NCBI GenBank assembly: GCA_003165075.1
Contig: PLSM01000116.1
Span: forward strand, 1 to 49,023
Reading direction: 5' to 3'
From: Acidobacteriaceae bacterium
Lineage (GTDB): Bacteria; Acidobacteriota; Terriglobia; Terriglobales; Acidobacteriaceae
DNA: 49,023 nt
This document shows positions 19,206 through 27,871 of the stretch, piece after piece; the stretch's first letter is position 1, and each line of letters starts with the position of its first letter. The translations under genes were made by a program, and so were the position numbers. A model generated the notes under the pieces. That model made no database searches and was not told the DNA's origin. It saw only the letters and a program-made list of their open reading frames with translations.

Positions 19206-20663
19206 TTACGCCCTTCGCCGCGCCACTTCTTCGTAGACTTCGGCGTACTCTCTGGCTGGCTGCTCCCAACTGTAGTTGCGCGCCATGCCGTTGAGCATCA
19301 ACTTCTTCCAGCTCTTCTTGTCCTCATAGACTGCCAACGCATGGTCTATTGCCGTCAGCAAGCCCTCTGGTGTGTAGTCCTCAAACTTGAAGCCGGTTCC
19401 GGTTCCCTTCTCCGCATTCCACTCTTCGATAGTGTCGTCGAGGCCGCCGGTGGCGCGTACCACCGGCACTGCGCCGTACTTGAGCGAGTAAATCTGGTTG
19501 AGGCCGCAAGGCTCATAGCGCGAAGGCATAAGGAAAATGTCGGAACCGGCCTCGATCTTGTGCGCCAGCGCATCGTCATAACGGATCTGCACGGCCACCT
19601 GGCCCGGATGCCGGAATGCCCATTCACGAAAGAAGCTCTCGTAGTTGGGTTCGCCCGTACCCAGGGCCACCACGGCCACGTCGCGCTCCACAAGCTGCGG
19701 GGCAATCTTTTCGACCAGGTCAAAGCCTTTCTGGGTGGCAAAACGCGAAACGATGCCGATGACCGGAGTAAATTCCTTAACCGTTTCCAGGCCAAACGCA
19801 TGGAGGAGGTCGGTGCGGCACCCGGCCTTGCCGGCCAGATTGTCAGCGGAGTAGTGTGCGGCAAGATTGCCGTCGGTGGCCGGATCCCATCGGCTATAGT
19901 CGACGCCGTTCAGGATGCCGCGCAGGTCACCGGCGCGTTTGCGGAGAACGTCGTCGAGCTTCTCGCCGAACTCCGGGGTTTGAATCTCCTGGGCATACTT
20001 GCGGCTGACCGTGGTGAGCATGTCGGAGTACACCACGCCACCCTTGAGGAAGTTAAAGTTGTCGTACTGTTCCACCCTGTCCATGGTGAAAATCTCCCAC
20101 GGAAACAAGAGGCGCTGGGTGGTGATGGGTGGAAACAAGCCCTGGTAGCCCGCGTTGTGAATCGTCAATACGACGCCCGCATTGCCGAGTACCGGGTCCA
20201 AGTAATACACGGTCCGCAGAAACACCGGAATAAGTGCCGCCTGCCAGTCGTGGACGTGGAAAACCTGCGGAACACCAAGCTGCTTGGTCGCCTCAAGGAC
20301 CGCGCGGCAATACAGCCCGAAGCGCTCGGCATTGTCTGGGTAATCCCCAGTCTTGGTTCCGTAAAGTTCTTTCCTATCAAATAGTTCAGGACAGTCTATG
20401 AAGTAGTACTGCACGCCATTCCGTTGGCCGCCATCGACGATTCCCACAAACCGGTTGTAAGACTCGAAGGGAATGGTGATGGAGCGGACGGCGTACTTCC
20501 ATGGGGAGATCAGGTAAGGATGAACCGAGGCATAAAGGGGCAGGTAGACCGTGACCTGGTGGCCCAGCCGGGCCAGCTCCGGCGGCAATGCGCCGACCAC
20601 GTCGGCCAGACCGCCGGTCTTGGCAAAGGGTACGCACTCCGAGGCAGCAAAGGCAATGTGCAT
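19206..20663 (-). CDS. glgA: Glycogen synthase (ADP-glucose, GT5)
   Basis: GlgA transfers glucose from ADP-glucose to the end of alpha-1,4-glucan in glycogen synthesis. The 485-residue product begins M-H-I-A-F-A-A-S-E-C-V-P-F-A-K-T-G-G-L-A-D-V-V-G-A-L-P, which contains the ADP-glucose-binding K-T-G-G-L motif. The C-terminal GT-B half has P-S-R-Y-E-P-C-G-L-N-Q-I-Y-S-L-K-Y-G and R-A-T-G-G-L-D-D-T-I. Length matches bacterial GT5 enzymes. The ATG at 20663 matches the family N-terminus; the open frame extends upstream but across the rsmA promoter region. Other glycogen genes are not in the window. Confidence 0.95.
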   Translation of the reverse strand: MHIAFAASECVPFAKTGGLADVVGALPPELARLGHQVTVYLPLYASVHPYLISPWKYAVRSITIPFESYNRFVGIVDGGQRNGVQYYFIDCPELFDRKELYGTKTGDYPDNAERFGLYCRAVLEATKQLGVPQVFHVHDWQAALIPVFLRTVYYLDPVLGNAGVVLTIHNAGYQGLFPPITTQRLLFPWEIFTMDRVEQYDNFNFLKGGVVYSDMLTTVSRKYAQEIQTPEFGEKLDDVLRKRAGDLRGILNGVDYSRWDPATDGNLAAHYSADNLAGKAGCRTDLLHAFGLETVKEFTPVIGIVSRFATQKGFDLVEKIAPQLVERDVAVVALGTGEPNYESFFREWAFRHPGQVAVQIRYDDALAHKIEAGSDIFLMPSRYEPCGLNQIYSLKYGAVPVVRATGGLDDTIEEWNAEKGTGTGFKFEDYTPEGLLTAIDHALAVYEDKKSWKKLMLNGMARNYSWEQPAREYAEVYEEVARRRA

Positions 20664-20785
20664 CGTTGCTTCTCCATGGCGGAGCGGAAAACTGCGTACA
20701 GGCAAGCAGGCACCGCCAAATGGCAAGTCTACTACGCCTGCACTCAAGAGCCCCGGCCGGCGCTCGTCTACCATTGGATGAGTTC

Positions 20786-21628
20786 ATGCCATCCAAACCC
20801 AAGCTCGGTCAGAACTTTCTCCGTGATGCGCAGGCTATCGAGCGGATTGCCGCCGCAGTGGGCGGCTGCGAAGGCCGCACGGTGGTGGAGATCGGCCCGG
20901 GCAGGGGTGCGATTACACGCGCACTTGCCGGCCGGGCCGGGCGGGTGCTGGCCATCGAACTGGACCGTGCATTGGCTGCCCGGCTGTGCGAGGAGTTCGC
21001 GCCGGAACGGGTGACGGTGGTGGAGCAGGACGTGCTTGAGTTTGATTTTGCCGCGGCGGCCGCCGCTGCAGGCGAACGGCTAACCGTGGCGGGCAACCTG
21101 CCCTACTACATCACGTCGCCGATTCTGCTGAAGCTGGCCGCCAGCCACGCCGCGCTGGACCGTGCGGTGTTGATGGTGCAGCGTGAGGTGGCAGACCGCG
21201 TGGCTGCCGGGCCCGGCTCACGCGACTTCGGAGTGCTGTCGGCAAGTGTGCAGATGTACGGACCGGTGGAGAAGCTGTTCACACTGCCGCCGAGCGCATT
21301 TTCACCGCCGCCCGAGGTGCACTCAACCGTGATTCGCTGGCGGTTCGCGCCGCGCTTTGCTGAGATGGGGGTCAAGGAATCGGAGTTCATCCAGTTCTTG
21401 CGCCACGCTTTTGCGCAGAAACGTAAAACCCTGGCCAACAACCTGCGCGCCGCGGGAATGGCTGCAACCCTTGTGGCTGCCGGTCTTGCGGATGCGGGCA
21501 TAGAGCCCAGGGCGCGAGCAGAAACCGTGGCTCTGGAGTCATTTGCGGCACTGTGGCGCAGCCTGCAAAGTGAAGGGGCCACCGCGAAGAACGAAGTGGC
21601 CCCTGAAACTACGGATACATCAATCTAA
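20786..21628 (+). CDS. rsmA: 16S rRNA dimethyladenosine transferase
   Basis: RsmA (KsgA) dimethylates two adjacent adenines near the 3' end of 16S rRNA late in small-subunit assembly. The 280-residue protein opens with K-L-G-Q-N-F-L, has SAM-binding motif I V-V-E-I-G-P-G-R-G-A-I-T, the acidic E-L-D-R, and the catalytic N-L-P-Y-Y-I motif (about residue 105). A C-terminal helical domain has the Q-K-R-K-T-L-A-N-N-L-R pattern. The ATG at 20786 is chosen from the conserved start. It diverges from glgA (122 bp between) and ends 4 bp from the convergent FecR gene. Confidence 0.96.
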   Translation: MPSKPKLGQNFLRDAQAIERIAAAVGGCEGRTVVEIGPGRGAITRALAGRAGRVLAIELDRALAARLCEEFAPERVTVVEQDVLEFDFAAAAAAAGERLTVAGNLPYYITSPILLKLAASHAALDRAVLMVQREVADRVAAGPGSRDFGVLSASVQMYGPVEKLFTLPPSAFSPPPEVHSTVIRWRFAPRFAEMGVKESEFIQFLRHAFAQKRKTLANNLRAAGMAATLVAAGLADAGIEPRARAETVALESFAALWRSLQSEGATAKNEVAPETTDTSI

Positions 21629-21632
21629 CTCT

Positions 21633-23273
21633 TTAGCGGTGTCCGCCGCCCCCCCCGCCACCACCGCCACCACCGCCACTACCACCAGCGTGGCCGCCAC
21701 CACCACCACCGCTGTAGCTGCCACCACCACCGGCACTGCTGTGGCCGCCACCGCCAGAGCCGCCGCCCCCGCTGCCTGCTGAAGGACGACCGGCAGATAC
21801 TCCGCCGCCGGAAGAAGTGTGGTTGGGCGCTGAAGGACGATAGGTACCGCCCGGGTTACTCACCGGCGCGCGAGAACCGCCGTTGAGAGACCTTGATCCG
21901 ACCCAGACAGTTTGGCCATTTTGATCATTCCTGGTACCCGGGTTGGGAGCGGGAATGTATTGTGGCCTGGCTACGACGCCAGTCACCGAGTAGGCAGGTG
22001 GTTGCCGATTCGCGCCTCCCAGAGCTGTTTCGCGAGGTTGCACGAGAGTTGAAACCGGCCGAATAGGATGCACCAGATTACCACCGGTCAAAAGCGGCGC
22101 GTTTCTGTCTCTTAGCGGAGTTTCCGATCCGAGGTTATGTAAGCGGTTGACGGCTACGACCGGGTAGGACTGACCCCCCTTCACAGGCGCCCCACCTCGC
22201 GGCCTTACCGGCCCGCCGCGCGGACGACGCGGAGGCTGGTAGCGATAGGGCGCATTTCCGATGAGGTAGCCCCATCCGCCGCCGCCCCACCATGGGTTAC
22301 AGCCTCCCGGCGCCCAACCCCAGCCGAAGCTATTGAAGTAGTTCCAAGCGCCGCACTGGTAGGGCATGTAGCCCCACTGCTCGCCAGAAATCCACATGTA
22401 GCCGTAACCCGGATTCCACATCCAGTTGCCCATGCCGTAGGGATCCCAGCCGGAGTTACCCGCCTCGTAAGGCGACCACACATACCCCTGGCCCGGCACG
22501 TTATACCAATTGCCGTTGGCATCCAGATCGCTCCAGGCAGGGTTGTTACTGTTGACCAAACCGGATGTCGCCGGCGTGCGTTCCGCTTCCTGCGCAGTCA
22601 GGGCCTGATCGCGGTCGGAGTTCCACGCATCCCAGGAGTCGGGTTCGATCGACTCTGACAGGGAATAGTGAGCAGGATCGCTGCGATTGAGCACCACACT
22701 CTCGCCCCCGTGCAGATCCAGCGCCAGGGCAGTGCCGCTCTCAAGATGTGCATTGCCTGAGAAGACTGCGAGCTCACCGGGAGGGGTATCGAGGTTGATG
22801 CGCAAGACTGTGAACCCGCTGGCGGTCACCACGGTATCGCCGAAGCGGACCCGGAGATGGCCGGCCGGAGAGTCGCCTTGCAGTTCAAAGTACCCCAGGC
22901 CTCCCTCCAACACGATTTCTGCATCTGTCGCGTCCGCCACTTGCCGCAGAACGCTCAGCCTGAGCGAACTGTCTGGCGAAATCCGGGCCACGCTGCCGTC
23001 TTCAAACTGCACCTCGGCCTTGCCGCCGTCCGCGGTCGAAATCTGCGTTCCTTCAAAGAGCGGCGTGTTGGCAAGAGCTTGCTGTGCCAGTACTGTCGCT
23101 CCCTGGGCCAACTGCACCTGTCCATCCACGCTGCTGAGCCGTACCGCCCGGGCTGTCGAGTTAGCGTCCTGGGCGATCAGCGCAGGAGTAAGCACCGTCG
23201 TTCCCATCGCCAGGACTGCCAGTCCCAGGATCCCGGCGTCAGACACAATCCCAACTTTCTTCATGCGCTTCAT
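21633..23273 (-). CDS. FecR-domain protein with Trp/Tyr/Gly-rich C-terminus
   Basis: This 546-residue protein has a basic N-terminus and one hydrophobic segment (signal peptide or anchor; about 5-32). A FecR-like domain (about 45-190) follows, with T-P-L-F-E-G-T-Q-I-S-T-A-D-G-G-K-A-E-V-Q-F-E-D-G-S-V-A-R-I. The middle (about 230-350) has many W-x-P-Y/G-Y-x-W motifs resembling YXWGXW proteins. The C-terminus is low-complexity Gly/Ser (His-Arg at the very end). FecR domains usually transmit surface signals to sigma factors, but no sigma or receptor gene is nearby, so a surface or cell-wall role is as likely. The ATG at 23273 has GGGGGA ahead of it. Confidence 0.8.
   Translation of the reverse strand: MKRMKKVGIVSDAGILGLAVLAMGTTVLTPALIAQDANSTARAVRLSSVDGQVQLAQGATVLAQQALANTPLFEGTQISTADGGKAEVQFEDGSVARISPDSSLRLSVLRQVADATDAEIVLEGGLGYFELQGDSPAGHLRVRFGDTVVTASGFTVLRINLDTPPGELAVFSGNAHLESGTALALDLHGGESVVLNRSDPAHYSLSESIEPDSWDAWNSDRDQALTAQEAERTPATSGLVNSNNPAWSDLDANGNWYNVPGQGYVWSPYEAGNSGWDPYGMGNWMWNPGYGYMWISGEQWGYMPYQCGAWNYFNSFGWGWAPGGCNPWWGGGGWGYLIGNAPYRYQPPRRPRGGPVRPRGGAPVKGGQSYPVVAVNRLHNLGSETPLRDRNAPLLTGGNLVHPIRPVSTLVQPRETALGGANRQPPAYSVTGVVARPQYIPAPNPGTRNDQNGQTVWVGSRSLNGGSRAPVSNPGGTYRPSAPNHTSSGGGVSAGRPSAGSGGGGSGGGGHSSAGGGGSYSGGGGGGHAGGSGGGGGGGGGGGGHR
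21636..21790. repeat. Low-complexity GGN-codon tract
   Basis: This stretch encodes the Gly-rich tail of the FecR protein and consists largely of repeated CCX triplets on the plus strand (GGN codons on the minus strand). Such tracts vary in length through slippage and are prone to assembly errors. Confidence 0.7.
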
Positions 23274-23389
23274 GGAATTCCCCCAATCGGCCGTACAGTC
23301 CCTGATAAGTATGCACCTGCCAGAGCCCAACTCTATTTGACTACTAAAAGAAGGGGAAAGTCGCGGTGAAACGCCTCTGGTGCCGGTGT

Positions 23390-24043
23390 TTATTTTTCCT
23401 GCTCTCCCAACAGTTGTCGCGCCCGCTTCCTCACCCGGTCCAAAACAGCGGAATCCCCTTCAAGTCGCTCCAGGATGCCCCGAATGGCGCAAATCTGTTG
23501 CACACGCCCATCTTTCTCAGCCTCCGTCAGGAACTCCATCTCCTTATCGAGCCCGAGGGGGTCGTGCTGCAGGAGCATTTCCAGGCGGACGCCTTCAATG
23601 ATGGTGGAAGCTACAGCGACAAGTGAGTCACCTAACTCCTGAATCTCCTTATCGCGGGAGTAATTGAACTGGCAACCTCCCTGGGCATCCGGTCCGCTAT
23701 AGCTGATTTTCTTCCAACCTTGGAAGGCAACCTTCATGTGGCTTTCGCAGGCCCCACTGAGCAGCCTTTGGTCGTGAGCCGTTTGAAAGACGCGACTTGC
23801 GAACGGTTCGCTCAGGAGAATGTCACGGTCTACGTTGCCGGGTTCCATGATTTCTGGCGCCGCAACGGGGGCGATGCCGCGTTCGGCGTGAAAGTGCCCG
23901 CTGCCGTCGGGGTGAATCACCATGCTCCACTGGGAGGGAGTGAGGCCAGGATTGGAAAAGTCGATGCGAAGGACCGGGCCGGATGCCCCCTGCGCCGGGA
24001 AGGCCAGCAATGCCGCAGCCACCGCCAACAGTACGGTCCTCAT
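23390..24043 (-). CDS. Exported protein of unknown function, coupled to ruvC
   Basis: This 217-residue protein begins M-R-T-V-L-L-A-V-A-A-A-L-L-A-F-P-A-Q-G-A, a Sec signal peptide. The mature part has a beta-rich first half with two Cys residues (about 105 and 127), then a helical second half (E-M-E-F-L-T-E-A-E-K-D-G-R-V-Q-Q-I). No family was recognised. The ATG overlaps the ruvC stop (ATGA at 24040-24043), so expression is probably translationally coupled to ruvC although the product is extracytoplasmic and not obviously a repair protein. Confidence 0.72.
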   Translation of the reverse strand: MRTVLLAVAAALLAFPAQGASGPVLRIDFSNPGLTPSQWSMVIHPDGSGHFHAERGIAPVAAPEIMEPGNVDRDILLSEPFASRVFQTAHDQRLLSGACESHMKVAFQGWKKISYSGPDAQGGCQFNYSRDKEIQELGDSLVAVASTIIEGVRLEMLLQHDPLGLDKEMEFLTEAEKDGRVQQICAIRGILERLEGDSAVLDRVRKRARQLLGEQEK

Positions 24044-24549
24044 GGCGCGACTCCCTGCAGAACCAGGGTCTGCGCGGTGTGGATGTGGCAAATGGCGATG
24101 GCCAAAGCATCGGCAACATCGGGGGGTTGCGGCAAGTCGTTCAAATTCAGCAGTCGGGCCACCATGAACTGCACCTGCTCCTTTTTTGCGAGGCCATAGC
24201 CCACGACACTGGACTTGATGAGCAGCGGAGCATACTCTGCCACCGGCAATCCCTGGGTGGCCGCGGCCAGCAGGGCTACACCCCGGACCTGGCCCAGTTT
24301 CAAGGCCGACTTGGCATTCACCGAGTAGAAAACCCCTTCGACAGCAACCACCTGGGGCCGCCAGCGCTCCAATTCGGCAGTCAACTCGCGAAACACCTGA
24401 GCCAAACGCTCGGGCAGCGGCCTAGTCTTGGCCAGGCGGATCGCACCCATTGCCTTGCAGATAAGACGCGGCTCCCGTGCCGCGTCGTCGGACTCCACAA
24501 CGCCATACCCGGTAATCTCCGTCCCGCAATCGATGCCGAAGACCCGCAT
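24040..24549 (-). CDS. ruvC: Crossover junction endodeoxyribonuclease RuvC
   Basis: RuvC resolves Holliday junctions as a dimer with RuvAB. The 169-residue protein begins M-R-V-F-G-I-D-C-G-T, with the first catalytic Asp at 6. The second acidic residue is in V-V-A-V-E-G-V-F-Y and the C-terminal pair is in P-P-D-V-A-D-A-L-A-I-A-I-C-H. The K-K-E-Q-V motif of the family is present. The ATG at 24549 is chosen because AGGAG lies about 10 nt upstream and it matches the family start; a longer frame adds 24 unlike residues. ruvA and ruvB are not adjacent. Confidence 0.95.
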   Translation of the reverse strand: MRVFGIDCGTEITGYGVVESDDAAREPRLICKAMGAIRLAKTRPLPERLAQVFRELTAELERWRPQVVAVEGVFYSVNAKSALKLGQVRGVALLAAATQGLPVAEYAPLLIKSSVVGYGLAKKEQVQFMVARLLNLNDLPQPPDVADALAIAICHIHTAQTLVLQGVAP

Positions 24550-24775
24550 TACCGCATTTCTCCTGATTCTATTGATTCGCGAACTGAATACTCGAGTGGA
24601 TTCTTCGCGAAATAAATCCACTGGACTGACATAGCCTCCTCCATAGCAACAGGAGACCTGCTTTGGCCTGAGTGTAACGCAGTGCGGCGCTGCCCGGTAC
24701 TGACAAGGAGACGCCGCAGAATGATGGGAGCCGGAGGGGCACCCGATGTTGAAACAGCGACCAACCGTCAGAGAC

Positions 24776-26071
24776 TTAGTCGTTGATGGCCTGATAGGCC
24801 AGGGTCTGCACTTTTTGTTCTATGTCCACGCTGCCCGCGGGGTGTAACTGGGCCATGAAGATCACGATCATTTGTTCCTTCGGGTCAATGGAAAAACCGG
24901 TGTAGAAGAAACCGCCCCAGTTATAAGACCCAACCGATCCCAACTCAGACAGGGGGCCTTTCACTCCGGAGATGCCAAAGCCCAAGCCAAAGCCCTGGTC
25001 TGGACCTATCTTGCCGAGTTGGTCAGAGGTCATAAGTTCGACTGACTTACGGCTCAACAAGCGAGTTTGTCCCGCCTTGCCGTTGTCGAGCATCATCTGG
25101 CAGAAACGGGCATAGTCCGATGCAGTTGAGACGAGACCGCCGCCGCCGGAAAATAGCTTCTTGGGTCCGCGATAGGGATAGTCAGCCGAATAAGTGAGAA
25201 GCCCTTCAGTGACGTTGCCGTCAGGAAAGCGGCTCAATCCCTTGGCGTCGTCGTACTGGTAGGCGGTGGCTAGACGACTCACTTTGTCGTCGGGGGGAAA
25301 GAAGTAACTGTCTTTCATACCCAGGGGCTCGAAGATGCGGGTGCGGAAGAACTCGTCGAGCGGTTTGCCTGAGACGACTTCGACCAGGCGCCCGAGAACG
25401 TCGACGCCGAGACTGTATTCCCATCGATCGCCGGGGCTGAAGAGCAGAGGCTGGGCGGCGAGGTGCTTGACGCTGTCGGCAATGGTGCCGTCGTAGGGAA
25501 GCAATCCGCTCGCGACGTTGGCATCGTTGTACATCTTGCCGAGATCTTCATTCCAGTTGTAGGTAAGGCCGGAGGTATGGCGCAGAAGATCGCGAATGGT
25601 GATTTCGCGGGCGGCGGGAATAGAGTAAGGCTGACCCGAGGCGGGCTTCACCAGCACCTTGGGATTCTTGAACTCGGGCAGGTATTTCGAGACGGGATCG
25701 TCCAACTGGAAGCGGCCCTCTTCGTAGAGAATCATGACCGCGACACTGGTGATGGGCTTGGTCATGGAGCAGATGCGGAACATGGTGTCGGGCTGCATGG
25801 GCTTGGCCGCCTCGCGATCGCTCATGCCCTGGGCTTTGAACCAAGCCACGTGGCCGTGGCGCACCACCATGGTGACCGCTCCCGCGATCTGCTTGTCGGC
25901 GATGCTCTGGCCGACTGCGGCGGCGATGCGGTCGAGCCGCTCGGAAGAGAGGCCAACCGACTCAGGTTTGGCGGTGGGAATGTCCTGCGCCATTGCGGCC
26001 GCGGCGAGGACGAGCACGCAGGCGATTGCCGGAATGCTGAACTTGCGATGAACCAGGTAGCGACTCTCCAT
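24776..26071 (-). CDS. Exported serine hydrolase, beta-lactamase/class C fold
   Basis: This 431-residue protein has a signal peptide (about 10-30, ending A-A-A-M-A-Q) and a serine beta-lactamase-like domain. The nucleophile motif S-M-T-K (SxxK) lies in F-R-I-C-S-M-T-K-P-I-T-S, and a candidate Tyr motif is T-Y-N-W-N. Family members include class C beta-lactamases, D-aminopeptidases and esterases (EstB); the true substrate is not evident. The ATG at 26071 has AAGGA 7 nt upstream. The frame is open further upstream but without protein-like features. It stands alone, flanked by a large gap upstream. Confidence 0.88.
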   Translation of the reverse strand: MESRYLVHRKFSIPAIACVLVLAAAAMAQDIPTAKPESVGLSSERLDRIAAAVGQSIADKQIAGAVTMVVRHGHVAWFKAQGMSDREAAKPMQPDTMFRICSMTKPITSVAVMILYEEGRFQLDDPVSKYLPEFKNPKVLVKPASGQPYSIPAAREITIRDLLRHTSGLTYNWNEDLGKMYNDANVASGLLPYDGTIADSVKHLAAQPLLFSPGDRWEYSLGVDVLGRLVEVVSGKPLDEFFRTRIFEPLGMKDSYFFPPDDKVSRLATAYQYDDAKGLSRFPDGNVTEGLLTYSADYPYRGPKKLFSGGGGLVSTASDYARFCQMMLDNGKAGQTRLLSRKSVELMTSDQLGKIGPDQGFGLGFGISGVKGPLSELGSVGSYNWGGFFYTGFSIDPKEQMIVIFMAQLHPAGSVDIEQKVQTLAYQAIND

Positions 26072-26652
26072 GATTGATTCCTTTTTGCAGTTGGTCTGAA
26101 GCGTACAAAGCTGCTTCGAATGCGGGTTGGGCGATCTGATGCTGCGGGCACGGCGCGTGAGAACATGGCCGCCCTGAACGCCGATGACAGCCCCAGGCCG
26201 TTGACAGCAGCGGCTTTGGCTGTGAAGAACGCAGACGGAGTATAACCCAGGCGGCGGGAGGGGATAGCCGTGGTGGGGATCAAAACGCAACAACGGCCCG
26301 GGAAGGTTCCCAGGCCGCTGCCGGTGGACTGTTGGGATTGGACTGGAGGCCATCGCGCTTCCGCGAGTGCCAGTGGCCCGGCGGCAGATTACCGCGGGGA
26401 CTTGCATTGGGGCTATGGCATTTCAAGTGAGAGCGCGAAATCTTCGGCTTGGCGCCGATGGTCTCGGCTCATGGAGACGCTTGAAATGCTCTGGGGCGCA
26501 AGGACCTCAGGCCTCAGTCACCTCACGTAATTTACAACTGGAAGAATCTTTTTGCATTGGCTGGATCAACCTCCTTTCCCGTGTACCGCTAAGCTAAACC
26601 GGCCTGTGCCGGGAGTCAAGCGGCGGGAGTTGCGGGATGCGGAGAAAAATCA
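26072..26652. other. Gap upstream of serine hydrolase
   Basis: About 0.58 kb with no supported gene. It holds an imperfect hairpin at 26295-26316 (10-bp arms, one mismatch, 2-nt loop) without a T-tract. At 26559-26578 the plus strand resembles the conserved 3' end of 16S rRNA with one inserted base. The minus strand there therefore reads as a near-ideal Shine-Dalgarno, followed by a 16-codon frame. Upstream minus-strand promoters for the serine hydrolase presumably lie near 26080-26250. Confidence 0.4.
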
Positions 26653-26931
26653 TTAGCGGTGACTCTTGCGCTTGCTGACGAGACGAGGCCAGTATTGGAA
26701 TTCGTCGGCGTAAAGTTCGCCATTGAGGTCGGATACGCGAAGCAGGAGACGGGCCTGCGCGTCGGCGATGGCCTTGTTGTAAATGACGGGACCGATTTCC
26801 CGGAGAAAGAAGTCGAGCAGCAGGCCCGCGGGTAAATCGCCAACGGGCTCAGGCAGATTTTCCTGGAAATAGCGTTGCAGCGACGCGATGGCTGCAGAGC
26901 GCGTCTGCTTTGTGAGTTCGATGTTCATCAT
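26653..26931 (-). CDS. DUF2164-family protein
   Basis: This 92-residue cytoplasmic protein matches the DUF2164 pattern: I-x-L-T-K-x-x-R, A-S-L-Q-R-Y-F-x-E-N-L, G-D-L-P-A-G-L-L-L-D-F-F-L-R-E-I-G-P-V-I-Y-N and a C-terminal D-L-N-G-E-L-Y. The family is small, widespread and of unknown function. GAGGAG lies 9 nt before the first of two adjacent ATGs. Length is typical. It sits upstream of, and on the same strand as, the gap and the serine hydrolase, with no clear operon. Confidence 0.88.
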   Translation of the reverse strand: MMNIELTKQTRSAAIASLQRYFQENLPEPVGDLPAGLLLDFFLREIGPVIYNKAIADAQARLLLRVSDLNGELYADEFQYWPRLVSKRKSHR

Positions 26932-27016
26932 GCGGGCAAGCTCCTCAAAATTAGGTTAAACGCATGGGGTGCGAGTGCACAGGCGCCAGACATGCATACT
27001 GCCAGTGCTTCCCTGC

Positions 27017-27835
27017 CTACCAGCTATGAAGCCACTCCTCATCGCAGCCGATGTGGACGGGGGTGTTGAAGAGCTCGGTAAGACGGGGTGCGGTGAGGAG
27101 CTGCTCGCGGGGACCGTCACCTACGACGCGGCCGGCGCGCATAAGAATGACGCGCTTGATCTCAGGCAGGATGTCGCTGAGGTGATGCGTGACGAGCACG
27201 AGGCCGGTGCCTTCAGCGGCGAGGCGCCGGAGGGTTTCTCGAAGCTCACGCTGTGCGGCAAGGTCGAGGGCGTTGGAGGGCTCGTCGAGAAGCAACTGGC
27301 GGGGGCGATGGACGAGAGCGCGGGCGATAAGGATGCGCCGCTTTTCACCGGCAGACATTTCACCCACAAGTTGATAGGCGAGGTGAGTGGCTTCCATGCG
27401 CTCCAGGGCTTCGGCGGCGAGTTCGCGCATTTCATCCGTCACGTGGAGATTGGGCCAGAGCGTGGACGCCGAAAAGAATCCGGCGATGACGGCATCGAGC
27501 CCGGTCGTAACGGCGGTGCGTTCGCCAGGAAGCTCGGCGCCATGGAGGCCCGAGCTGACCACGCCAAAATGGCGGCGTAATTGGGTCAGGTCCCACCGGT
27601 CACGGCCGAAGATGCGGACTTGCATTCCGGGGAGGAATACGGGGTAAAGTTGGCAGGTCATCGTAAAGATGAGCGAGGATTTGCCGCACCCGTTGGGGCC
27701 GAGGATGGCCACGTGCTCGCCGGTGCGAATGATTAGGTTGATGTCGTGCAGCACCACGCGTTCGCCGCGCGCCACATTTACGTTGCTCAGCGAAAGAAAC
27801 TCACTCTGATCAGGAAAATTCGCGTCCTCGGTCAT
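27017..27835 (-). CDS. ABC transporter ATP-binding protein
   Basis: This 272-residue ATPase has Walker A G-P-N-G-C-G-K-S-S, a Q-loop region, a signature reading M-S-A-G-E-K-R-R (a variant of LSGGQ), Walker B L-L-L-D-E-P-S and the switch His in V-T-H-H. The overall look is close to YlmA/ModF-type single-domain ATPases, which may serve metal or molybdate import or have non-transport roles. No permease or binding-protein gene adjoins it. The ATG at 27835 has GAGGG 5 nt upstream; the open frame upstream runs across argJ and is discarded. It diverges from argJ across 36 bp. Confidence 0.88.
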   Translation of the reverse strand: MTEDANFPDQSEFLSLSNVNVARGERVVLHDINLIIRTGEHVAILGPNGCGKSSLIFTMTCQLYPVFLPGMQVRIFGRDRWDLTQLRRHFGVVSSGLHGAELPGERTAVTTGLDAVIAGFFSASTLWPNLHVTDEMRELAAEALERMEATHLAYQLVGEMSAGEKRRILIARALVHRPRQLLLDEPSNALDLAAQRELRETLRRLAAEGTGLVLVTHHLSDILPEIKRVILMRAGRVVGDGPREQLLTAPRLTELFNTPVHIGCDEEWLHSW

Positions 27836-27871
27836 CCAACCCTCACCTGCTAGATTAAATGGGTTAACTTC

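Noticed and set aside
19341..20384. A 347-codon plus-strand open frame
   Set aside because: Lies wholly antisense to glgA, which has clear family motifs.
26540..26580. Possible 16S rRNA fragment
   Set aside because: Only the last about 19 bases resemble 16S; the conserved sequence that should precede them (around the 1492 region) is absent, so it is not an rRNA gene remnant of any length.
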